From an uncultured Dehalococcoidia bacterium (GTDB lineage: Bacteria > Chloroflexota > Dehalococcoidia > Tepidiformales > Tepidiformaceae), in assembly GCA_937864275.1 (NCBI GenBank), contig CALMIW010000620.1, positions 1-8,399 of the forward strand: a stretch of 8,399 nt of DNA, given 5' to 3'. Of the stretch, positions 1 to 5,461 are shown piece by piece. The notes under the pieces were generated by a model, which was not told the DNA's origin, did not search any database, and worked only from the letters and a program-made list of their open reading frames with translations. Both the position numbers and the translations under genes were made by a program. Position 1 is the first letter of the stretch. Each line of letters opens with the position of its first letter.

Positions 1-212
1 AGACGCCGCTCCTCGTCCCCGGCGTCGGTACCCAGGGAGGCAAACCGGAAGACGTCGTCCGCGCCGCCGGCTACGTCCCCGGCAAGATGGTGGTCAACGC
101 CAGTCGCTCCATCCTCTACGCCGAAGAAGGCGCAGGCTTCGCCCGGGCCGCCGCCGCCGCCGCCCGCCAGCTCCGCGACGAGCTCCGGGCCGCCGCCGCC
201 TTGCCCGCATGA
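1..212 (+). CDS. pyrF: Orotidine 5'-phosphate decarboxylase, type 2, C-terminal part (5' end outside the window)
   Basis: The final 69 codons of a gene, read from position 3 to a TGA at 210-212. OMP decarboxylase converts orotidine 5'-monophosphate to UMP, the last step of pyrimidine synthesis, in the cytoplasm. The fragment shows the phosphate-gripping loop PGVGTQGG, then VNASRSILYA, which matches the closing beta strand and helix of the type 2 (about 270-300 residue) subfamily, and a final Ala- and Arg-rich helix. The catalytic Asp/Lys residues lie upstream and cannot be checked. A run of GCC codons near 149-166 gives a stretch of alanines at the C-terminus and looks like codon-level slippage rather than a motif. 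The stop overlaps the start of the DUF951 gene (ATGA), so the two are probably translationally coupled. Confidence 0.88.
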   Translation, partial: TPLLVPGVGTQGGKPEDVVRAAGYVPGKMVVNASRSILYAEEGAGFARAAAAAARQLRDELRAAAALPA

Positions 213-400
213 TCCCGGAGATTTCCGAAGGCGAGGTGTACCGTATGCGCCGGCAGCACCCGTGTGGAGGTTGGGAGTGGAAAGTCTTTCGCGCTGGCGC
301 CGATATCGGCATCGAGTGCCTCACCTGCCAGCGCCGCGTCATCCTCGAGCGCCGCAAGTTCGAATCGCGCATGAAGGCGCTCGTCCCGCGTGACGCCTGA
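209..400 (+). CDS. DUF951 family small protein, putative zinc-binding
   Basis: A 63-residue protein matching the DUF951 pattern: an N-terminal strand (EVYRMRR), the signature HPCG at 17-20, then ADIGIECLTCQRR at 31-43 and a basic helix with KALVPR at the end. H17, C19, C37 and C40 are placed to bind one metal ion as a small ribbon, which is an inference. The molecular role of the family is not established; members are short, cytoplasmic and common in Firmicutes and Chloroflexota. The ATG at 209 overlaps the pyrF stop as ATGA and has no Shine-Dalgarno sequence, so start choice rests on coupling and on the family's usual length. Its last 11 bases overlap the start of the transporter gene, which suggests one transcript for the three genes. 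Confidence 0.85.
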   Translation: MIPEISEGEVYRMRRQHPCGGWEWKVFRAGADIGIECLTCQRRVILERRKFESRMKALVPRDA

Positions 401-1703
401 CGGCCCGCCTCCGCGGTCTGTCCCGCTTCTCCAACAACGCCCGTTCCGCGTGCTCAGCTACACGCGCTTCTTTTCGCGAGTCGCCCAGAACGCCATCAAC
501 TTCGGCCTCGTCCTCCTCATCTCCGAAGAGACAGGCAAGGCCTTCCTCAGTTCGCTCCTCGTTCTCGCGCTCGTCGTCCCATCCACCGTCACCGGCATAA
601 TCGCCGGCACCGCTGCGGATGTTCTGCCCAAGCGCCTGCTCATCTTCCTCGGCGACATCGTCCGGGCCGGGATCTGTTTCTACTTCCTGCGCAACGAAGG
701 CGGCGTCGCAGGCTACTACGTCGTCGCAGTCATGATCTCCACGGCAACCCAGTTTGCCACCAGCGCCGAAGGCGCCATTCTCCCCTCCATCGTCACCCGC
801 GACGAACTCGCCCGTGCCAACGCCATCAGCCAGGCAGTCGGCGGCGCCGCCCAGCTCATCGGTCTCGGCCTCCTCACACCCGTCGTCCTCCGCCTGTTCG
901 ATAGCCCCCGCACCCTCTTCGGCATCTGCGCCGGTCTCTTCGCCATCGCCGCCGTCCAGGCCTGGTGGATCGGCCGCACCCACTCCGGCCGCCAGGAGAT
1001 CGGCGGCGAGCCTACCGGATACTGGTGGCTCGCCGGCTGGAGGGCCATGCGCGCCGACCCCAGGGTCATGCACGCCGCCATCGAGCTCACGCTCCTCTCG
1101 ACGGCCATCATCATCCTCAGCGGCATCATCCCCACCTACATCACCGAAATCCTGGACCTCCCGGTCGATATCGGCGCCGTCATCCTTTCTCCCGCCGCGC
1201 TCGGCGTCGTCCTTGGTCTCCGCGTCGCCGGCTTCCTCGCCCACCGCGTCCCCCACGCCGCCCTCAGTTCCGCGGGGTTCATGTCCTTTGTGGTCCTCCT
1301 CGGCCTCCTCGCCTTCGTCAACAAAGAAGCCGACTTCCTTGGCGGGTTCGGCTACTTCTCCTGGCTCAACAGCATCCAGATCGGCAAGTTCGATGGAGGT
1401 GCCGTCATGGCCATGGTCCTCGTCTTCCCTCTCGGTTTCGCCTACGCCCTCGTCAACGTCGCCGGCCAGACCGTCATGGATGACCGCGTCCCGCTCCACC
1501 TTCGCGGCCGCGTTGGCGCCGGGCAGGCGGCCGTGTCGGCGCTCGCCTCGTCCTTGCCCGTCTTCTTCGCGGGGGGGCTCAGCGACCTGGTCGGCGTCCC
1601 GCCGGTCATGGCCCTCCTCGCCGCGGTCATCGGTGCCGTCGCTCTCCTGAACCTGCGCCAGCCGAGGGAAACCGGCCTTTCCGGCCCGCGGCTCGCTGCC
1701 TGA
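390..1703 (+). CDS. MFS transporter, MFS_3 (EntS-like) type
   Basis: A 437-residue integral membrane protein with about 10-12 hydrophobic segments (for example 36-44, 52-72, 83-101, 107-121, 150-167, 175-193, 233-250, 260-283, 295-310, 339-357, 380-396, 403-420). The loop GTAADVLPKR at 72-82 corresponds to MFS motif A between segments 2 and 3. ELARANAIS at 139-147 and VPLHLRGRVGAGQA at 367-380 are typical of the MFS_3 branch, which includes the enterobactin exporter EntS. The likely role is efflux of a small molecule across the inner membrane; the substrate cannot be told. A polar stretch at 196-226 would be the central cytoplasmic loop. The GTG start at 390 is 11 bases inside the DUF951 gene with only a weak, distant AAGG (374-377); a GTG at 450 is an alternative that would remove a poorly conserved leader. 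Confidence 0.85.
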   Translation: MTPDGPPPRSVPLLQQRPFRVLSYTRFFSRVAQNAINFGLVLLISEETGKAFLSSLLVLALVVPSTVTGIIAGTAADVLPKRLLIFLGDIVRAGICFYFLRNEGGVAGYYVVAVMISTATQFATSAEGAILPSIVTRDELARANAISQAVGGAAQLIGLGLLTPVVLRLFDSPRTLFGICAGLFAIAAVQAWWIGRTHSGRQEIGGEPTGYWWLAGWRAMRADPRVMHAAIELTLLSTAIIILSGIIPTYITEILDLPVDIGAVILSPAALGVVLGLRVAGFLAHRVPHAALSSAGFMSFVVLLGLLAFVNKEADFLGGFGYFSWLNSIQIGKFDGGAVMAMVLVFPLGFAYALVNVAGQTVMDDRVPLHLRGRVGAGQAAVSALASSLPVFFAGGLSDLVGVPPVMALLAAVIGAVALLNLRQPRETGLSGPRLAA

Positions 1704-1711
1704 TTGCTTCA

Positions 1712-1741
1712 TTGACGCCCTGATCCGGGCGAACCTATCAT
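1712..1741 (+). promoter_or_regulatory. Putative sigma-70-type promoter for the BFN gene
   Basis: TTGACG (1712-1717) and TATCAT (1736-1741) are separated by 18 bases, each close to the consensus. This predicts a transcript start near 1748 and a leader of about 32 bases before the GTG at 1780. The spacer contains CGCCC/GGGCG (1716-1720 and 1727-1731), a short inverted repeat with a 6-base loop, which could be an operator half-site pair or chance in GC-rich DNA. Confidence 0.6.
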
Positions 1742-1779
1742 CGAGTCAGGGGAACTCACTCCCGTCGGAGGACCTAGCC

Positions 1780-2316
1780 GTGAAAGAGCTGAGCATCGAG
1801 AGCATCCGGCTCAGCCTGATGAACTATCAGCGCGTCGTCATCCTTCGCGAGAAAGATTCCGACCGGTATCTGCCCATCTGGATCGGGCCTGCCGAAGCTG
1901 ATGCCATCGCCGTGCGCCTCCAGGATGTCTCCGTCGCCCGCCCGCTCACGCACGACCTCCTCCGCAATCTCATCGAACAGCTCGGCGCCCGCGTCGCCTA
2001 CATCGTCGTAAACGATCTCTCCAACGACACCTTCTATGCCCGCATCGTCCTCGAAGTGAACGGCGAGACGATGGAAGTCGATTCCCGCCCGTCCGATGCG
2101 ATCGCCCTCGCGGTCCGCACCGAAGCCTCGATCTTCGTCGAAGACTCCGTCCTCGATCGCGCGGGCGTCGTCCTGGAAGAAGAGCCCGCCGGCGTTGGCG
2201 GCTCGCGGCCCGAACGCGGCCGCCCTGTCGATGCGGCCGAACTCGAGCGCCTTGGCGCATTCAAGGATTTCATCGAAGGACTAGACCTCGATGATTTCGA
2301 CCAGCCCAAGACCTGA
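1780..2316 (+). CDS. Bifunctional nuclease (BFN/DUF151) domain protein
   Basis: A 178-residue soluble protein whose first 130 residues match the BFN domain (DUF151). Family landmarks are LPIWIGPAEADAI (31-43), RPLTHDLL (54-61), FYARI (85-89), DSRPSDAIALAVR (101-113) and FVED (119-122). Some plant and bacterial members have been described as nucleases acting on RNA and DNA, but the bacterial role is poorly defined, so the activity is a family-level statement. After residue 132 the sequence becomes a low-complexity Gly/Arg/Glu linker followed by an acidic helix ending in DLDDFDQ; this tail may bind a partner. The GTG start has a strong GGAGGA at 1767-1772, seven bases upstream. It has its own promoter-like sequence and sits between the pyrF group and the ATP synthase operon, separated from both. 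Confidence 0.85.
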   Translation: MKELSIESIRLSLMNYQRVVILREKDSDRYLPIWIGPAEADAIAVRLQDVSVARPLTHDLLRNLIEQLGARVAYIVVNDLSNDTFYARIVLEVNGETMEVDSRPSDAIALAVRTEASIFVEDSVLDRAGVVLEEEPAGVGGSRPERGRPVDAAELERLGAFKDFIEGLDLDDFDQPKT

Positions 2317-2368
2317 GGCAGATTCCAAAAAGGCGTAGGATTGGGGCCGGAAGAGTCCCGGTTCCCGC

Positions 2369-2398
2369 TTGCGCATTCCGTCACAATCCTCCTATGAT
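2369..2398 (+). promoter_or_regulatory. Putative promoter of the ATP synthase operon
   Basis: TTGCGC (2369-2374) and TATGAT (2393-2398) with an 18-base spacer lie in the 120-base gap after the BFN gene. The predicted start near 2405 leaves a leader of about 31 bases to the atpI start. Spacing and leader length are nearly the same as for the promoter-like sequence ahead of the BFN gene, which supports both. No intrinsic terminator for the BFN transcript is visible in the gap, so some read-through is possible. Confidence 0.55.
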
Positions 2399-2436
2399 GC
2401 GCAGGGTCTGGAGTCCGGGCGCCCGGGGAGGCGTGT

Positions 2437-2670
2437 GTGGGCAGTTGGATAGTGCCATCTGCTTCACTGCTCGGCGCGGGTTGGTTCTTCGCCACCGCGC
2501 TCATCCTGGGGATTTTCATTGGCCAGTGGGCCGATGAGAAAACCGGTCTTGAGCCCATATGCACACTGATTGGGATTCTCGTCGGGCTGGCTGTTGCGGC
2601 GGTCGGTGGCTATCGAATGTTGCTGCCGTTCATCCGCAAGGTGAGCTACACAGATCCAGAGCAGGGCTGA
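2437..2670 (+). CDS. atpI: AtpI/AtpZ-type ATP synthase accessory membrane protein
   Basis: A 77-residue protein with two membrane helices (about 8-29 and 41-65) joined by a short polar loop, GQWADEKTGLEP, which matches the G-x-W/L-x-D loop of the AtpZ/AtpI family. Members encoded at the head of atp operons assist assembly of the c ring and have been proposed to carry magnesium or calcium ions. The product is not part of the finished enzyme. The GTG at 2437 is chosen over the out-of-frame GTGs at 2433 and 2435; GGGGAGG at 2425-2431 provides the ribosome site. Length alone does not separate AtpI from AtpZ. The stop is one base before the atpB start, so the two are coupled. It has a less C-biased codon choice than atpB or atpA. 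Confidence 0.8.
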   Translation: MGSWIVPSASLLGAGWFFATALILGIFIGQWADEKTGLEPICTLIGILVGLAVAAVGGYRMLLPFIRKVSYTDPEQG

Positions 2671-2671
2671 T

Positions 2672-4015
2672 TTGAAAGCTGTCTACATTGCTGGTGGTGT
2701 CGTCGCCGTCATCGGTTTCCTGGCGGTAGGCCTGCTGATCGCTCAGGGCCCGCAGCCCGAGATCATCGTCCCCGCCGAAAAGATCACCCAGGTCGGCTTC
2801 CTCAATATCACCAACACCCTCCTCACCTCGTGGGTGGTGATGGCGCTCATCATTCTCATCGCCTTCCTCTGCACGCGCTCCATGACGCTCATCCCCAGCG
2901 GCGCCCAGAACTTCATCGAAGCCGTCATGAGCTTCCTCCTCAACCAGATCGAAGAAATCGCCGGCGAAAAGAACGGCCGCAAGTTCTTCATGGTCATCGC
3001 CACGATCTTCATCTGGGTGATCATGAACAACTGGTTCGGCCTCCTGCCGTTCTTCAACGCCGTCGGCAAGACCGAAGACATCAACCACCTCGTCTTCGAA
3101 GAAATCTACGAGCAGAACGAAAAAGGCACGGCCTTCGAGGAACGCGAAAAGCACGGCGCCTGGTTCATGGAAAACACAGGCGGCATCACCATGGTGAAGC
3201 CGCGTGCCGGCTCCACCGAGTTCGAATGGGAAGCCGGGGACACCGCCGGCGTCGCCACGGACCGCTACATCACCCAGCTGGCCGAGGCCTACACCGATTG
3301 GGAACCGGCCCATGCCGCTGAAGGCGGCGAACACGGCGCTCCTACGAAAGAAGACGTGGAATCCGCTCTTGCAGCCCTCAAGGCCGACCCGAAGGCGCCG
3401 ATCGTCCATCTCGCCGAAGGCGACAGCCACGCCGAGGAAGAAGACTCGCACGCCGAAGACTCCGGCCACCACGCCATCCCCAGCGCCGCCCTCGGGGTTG
3501 ACGTCGAGAGCGTCGAATTCCCCGGCAAAAAAGTCGGCCTGGTCATTCCCTTCTTCCGCGGCACCTTCAGCGACGTCAACAACACGCTCGCCATGGGCAT
3601 CATCGCCTTCCTCTGCATCGAGTTCTGGGGCTTCCAGGCGCTCGGATTCGGCTACCTCAAGAAGTTCTTCAACCTCAACGGCGTCATGTCGTTCGTCGGT
3701 ATCCTCGAACTCCTCTCCGAGTTCATCCGAATCATCAGCTTCACCTTCCGCCTCTTCGGCAACATCTTCGCGGGTGAAGTCCTCATCCTCATGCTCACCT
3801 TCCTGATGCCGTTCCTCTTCGTGGACGTCATCTACGGTCTGGAGCTCTTCGTGGGCTTCATCCAGGCGTCGGTCTTTGCGCTACTGACGCTGGTCTTCGC
3901 GGTCGGTGCCGTCGAGCACCACGGCGATGAAGAACATCACGATGGGCACGAAGGCGGCGAAGCCGACGCCCATCACGATCCGGCGCACTCAACTGGGGCA
4001 GTCCAGGCTCACTAA
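2672..4015 (+). CDS. atpB: ATP synthase F0 subunit a, with a large loop insertion and His-rich tail
   Basis: Subunit a forms the two proton half-channels beside the c ring in the membrane. The core is clear: helix 1 (about 50-68), amphipathic helix FIEAVMSFLLNQ (81-92), helix 3 (105-127), DVNNTLAM (301-308) opening helix 4, and SFTFRLFGNIFAGE (356-369) containing the essential arginine, R360. In the last helix, E391 occupies the place of E. coli H245 and Q398 that of Q252. The length of 447 residues is far above the usual 240-300. Extra parts are an N-terminal hydrophobic segment (4-24), an acidic, His-containing insertion at roughly 129-292, and a tail from 414 with nine histidines among Asp and Glu. 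Both ends of the insertion remain in frame and the downstream core is intact, so it is not a frameshift. The start is a TTG one base after the atpI stop, preceded by AGGG at 2663-2666. Confidence 0.93.
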   Translation: MKAVYIAGGVVAVIGFLAVGLLIAQGPQPEIIVPAEKITQVGFLNITNTLLTSWVVMALIILIAFLCTRSMTLIPSGAQNFIEAVMSFLLNQIEEIAGEKNGRKFFMVIATIFIWVIMNNWFGLLPFFNAVGKTEDINHLVFEEIYEQNEKGTAFEEREKHGAWFMENTGGITMVKPRAGSTEFEWEAGDTAGVATDRYITQLAEAYTDWEPAHAAEGGEHGAPTKEDVESALAALKADPKAPIVHLAEGDSHAEEEDSHAEDSGHHAIPSAALGVDVESVEFPGKKVGLVIPFFRGTFSDVNNTLAMGIIAFLCIEFWGFQALGFGYLKKFFNLNGVMSFVGILELLSEFIRIISFTFRLFGNIFAGEVLILMLTFLMPFLFVDVIYGLELFVGFIQASVFALLTLVFAVGAVEHHGDEEHHDGHEGGEADAHHDPAHSTGAVQAH

Positions 4016-4044
4016 GAGCCTGTTCGCAAGAGTCATTCGAAATC

Positions 4045-4060
4045 GCACCCGTAGGGGTGC
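4045..4060 (+). repeat. Stem-loop directly upstream of the atpE ribosome site
   Basis: GCACCC (4045-4050) pairs with GGGTGC (4055-4060) around a four-base loop, GTAG. It ends four bases before the GGAGG (4064-4068) of atpE. No T-run follows, so it is not a terminator. It could protect a processed atpE message or keep the ribosome site open, which would suit the high demand for subunit c. Confidence 0.5.
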
Positions 4061-4078
4061 AACGGAGGCAAGTCAGTC

Positions 4079-4345
4079 ATGGACCTTCTGAGCATTCTGC
4101 CGTTCCTGGTCATCCTCGAGACCGACGGCGCCAAGGCAATCGGCGCAGCCATCGCCATGGCCGTCGGCGGCATCGGGCCGGCCCTCGCCATCGGCATGCT
4201 GGTGGGCAAGGCAATGGAAGCGCTCGGCCGCAATCCCGAAGCCCGCGCCGCCATCCAGACCAACATGATCCTCGGCGTCGCCTTCGCGGAAGCCATCGGC
4301 ATCTACGCCCTGCTTTCCGCCCTCATCATCGCATTCGTCATCTAG
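4079..4345 (+). CDS. atpE: ATP synthase F0 subunit c
   Basis: An 88-residue hairpin of two membrane helices (about 20-46 and 60-87) joined by the polar loop RNPEA (51-55) that touches gamma and epsilon. Copies form the rotor ring. E71, in AFAEAIGIY, is the ion-carrying acid. Against the Na+-type c subunit of Ilyobacter tartaricus, the ligand positions Q32 and S66 fall on I38 and A72 here, which points to proton rather than sodium coupling. In helix 1 the usual G-x-G-x-G-x-G packing motif reads G33-x-A35-x-A37-x-G39. An N-terminal stretch of about 18 residues precedes helix 1, without a charged signal-peptide start. A strong GGAGG (4064-4068) lies ten bases before the ATG, the best ribosome site in the operon, as expected for a subunit needed in many copies. 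Confidence 0.95.
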   Translation: MDLLSILPFLVILETDGAKAIGAAIAMAVGGIGPALAIGMLVGKAMEALGRNPEARAAIQTNMILGVAFAEAIGIYALLSALIIAFVI

Positions 4346-4347
4346 TC

Positions 4348-4361
4348 CCGGCCAAAGCCGG
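4348..4361 (+). repeat. Short stem-loop between atpE and atpF
   Basis: CCGGC (4348-4352) and GCCGG (4357-4361) form a five-base stem with a CAAA loop, just after the atpE stop and two bases before the AGGGG (4363-4367) of atpF. There is no T-tract. It could protect the 3' end of an atpE segment; a stem this short can also occur by chance. Confidence 0.35.
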
Positions 4362-4373
4362 CAGGGGTTCCGC

Positions 4374-4883
4374 ATGGACAAAGCAGTCGAAGCACTGGGT
4401 CTCAACCTCCCGCAGCTGATTGCGCAGGTCGTGAACTTCTTCGTCCTCCTCTTCATCCTCAGGCTCGTGGCCTACAAGCCCATCCTGAAGATGCTCGATG
4501 AACGGAAGCAGAAGATCGCTGAAGGGTTGAATGCCGCGGAGATCGCCCGCGCCGAGGCTGCCTCGGCTCAGGCCAACATCCAGGCTCAGCTCGATACCGC
4601 GCGCAAGGAAGGCCAGGAGATCGTGGCAAATGCCCAGGGCATAGCCACGCGTATCCAGGCCGATGCTCGCGAGCAGTCCTCGAAGGATCGCGATGTGGCG
4701 CTTGAACGCGCCCGCGTCGAAATCCAGCAGGAACGCGACCGCGCCATCGCGGATCTCCGTGGCGAATTCGCCGATATCACGGTGAAAGCAGCCGAGAAGG
4801 TCATCAACCAGACGCTCGACCGTCAGTCTCATCAGCGTGTCATCGATGAGACCCTCGCCGAGTCGAACTTCAGCGGGAACTAA
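4374..4883 (+). CDS. atpF: ATP synthase F0 subunit b
   Basis: A 169-residue subunit b of normal length. One N-terminal membrane helix (about 13-34, LIAQVVNFFVLLFIL) is followed by the well conserved exit YKPILKMLDERKQKIAEGL and a long charged coiled coil through residue 150. It is the peripheral stalk that holds the alpha/beta hexamer still against the rotor, contacting delta at its C-terminal end and subunit a in the membrane. Only one b gene is seen in the cluster, so a homodimer is likely rather than the b/b' pair of photosynthetic bacteria. The ATG has AGGGG six bases upstream. The stop lies two bases before the atpH start. Codon choice is more relaxed than in atpA. Confidence 0.94.
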   Translation: MDKAVEALGLNLPQLIAQVVNFFVLLFILRLVAYKPILKMLDERKQKIAEGLNAAEIARAEAASAQANIQAQLDTARKEGQEIVANAQGIATRIQADAREQSSKDRDVALERARVEIQQERDRAIADLRGEFADITVKAAEKVINQTLDRQSHQRVIDETLAESNFSGN

Positions 4884-4885
4884 CG

Positions 4886-5419
4886 ATGGCAGACGTCGCC
4901 GCGGCGAAACGCTACGCACAGGCAGCTTTCGGCATCGCCAAAGACTCGGGCACTATCGCCACATGGCGAGCCGAGCTCGCCGATGTCGCGGCCGTCCTGT
5001 CGGATTCGCAAATAGCGCCGGTGCTGGCCAACGCCAGCGTCCCGGTGGAATCGCGAATCGCGATGGTCGAAAGGACCCTCGGCGTCTCGCCGATGGTCCT
5101 GAACCTGGCGAAGCTCCTCGTCCAGAAGGGCCGCTCCAGCGATGCCGCAGCCGTCGCCAGCGCGTTCTCTCGCCTGGCCGATGAGCACGAAGGTATCGCC
5201 CACGCCCAGGTGACCACAGCCGTTGAGCTCTCGGCCGACCAGTTGAACGCGATCGCCTCGCGCCTGAGCACCTCGCTCGGCAAGAAGGTCAGCGCTACCA
5301 GCGTGGTCGACCCGGGAATCATCGGTGGCGTCGTCGTCAAGGTCGGAGACCGTTTGGTCGATGGCAGCGTCAAATCCCGGCTCAAGCGGCTCCGCCGCGA
5401 GCTGGAGGGCACCCGCTAA
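4886..5419 (+). CDS. atpH: ATP synthase F1 subunit delta
   Basis: A 177-residue delta (OSCP-type) subunit of the usual length. The N-terminal helical domain carries RYAQAAF (9-15), which docks on alpha, and the C-terminal domain has VDPGIIGGVVVKVGD (141-155) followed by LVDGSVKSRLKRLRREL, the family signature that binds the end of the b stalk. It joins F1 to the peripheral stalk at the top of the enzyme. The ATG at 4886 comes two bases after the atpF stop and lacks a strong Shine-Dalgarno sequence (only GCGGGAA nearby), so translation probably continues from atpF. Its stop codon lies in the loop of a stem-loop at 5410-5427. Confidence 0.94.
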   Translation: MADVAAAKRYAQAAFGIAKDSGTIATWRAELADVAAVLSDSQIAPVLANASVPVESRIAMVERTLGVSPMVLNLAKLLVQKGRSSDAAAVASAFSRLADEHEGIAHAQVTTAVELSADQLNAIASRLSTSLGKKVSATSVVDPGIIGGVVVKVGDRLVDGSVKSRLKRLRRELEGTR

Positions 5420-5427
5420 ATCGGGTG
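5410..5427 (+). repeat. Stem-loop spanning the atpH stop codon
   Basis: CACCCG (5410-5415) pairs with CGGGTG (5422-5427) around CTAAAT, which holds the TAA stop of atpH (5417-5419). It lies about 20 bases ahead of the atpA ribosome site and lacks a T-run. A role in ending coupled translation or in marking a processing point is possible but unproven. Confidence 0.4.
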
Positions 5428-5461
5428 GATCTCATTGAGTTGGAAGAAGAGGTAAGCCGGA

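Noticed and set aside
149..200. GCC triplet repeats at the pyrF end as a functional repeat
   Set aside because: They simply encode alanine runs in a GC-rich C-terminal helix and do not extend beyond the coding frame.
754..1650. Ser/Pro-rich open frame on the + strand inside the MFS gene
   Set aside because: The repetitive Ser/Pro/Ala make-up comes from reading the C-rich MFS sequence out of frame.
339..1712. Long open frame on the - strand (457 codons) opposite the MFS gene
   Set aside because: The product is a low-complexity Glu/Asp/Gly-rich chain without any family pattern. It is the mirror of a C-ending codon bias on the + strand, where the MFS protein is clearly real.
2337..2390. Seven-base inverted repeat AGGATTG / CAATCCT around the atp promoter region
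   Set aside because: The arms are 40 bases apart and short; chance is likely and no operator can be argued from one copy.
2630..3472. Open frame of 280 codons on the - strand opposite atpB
   Set aside because: No recognisable motif, and it covers the subunit a core that is conserved on the + strand. It is a composition shadow.
3058..3546. Frameshift or gene fusion as the cause of the long AtpB
   Set aside because: The frame is continuous, with the conserved helices intact on both sides of the insertion and matching codon style throughout, so an in-frame domain is the better explanation.
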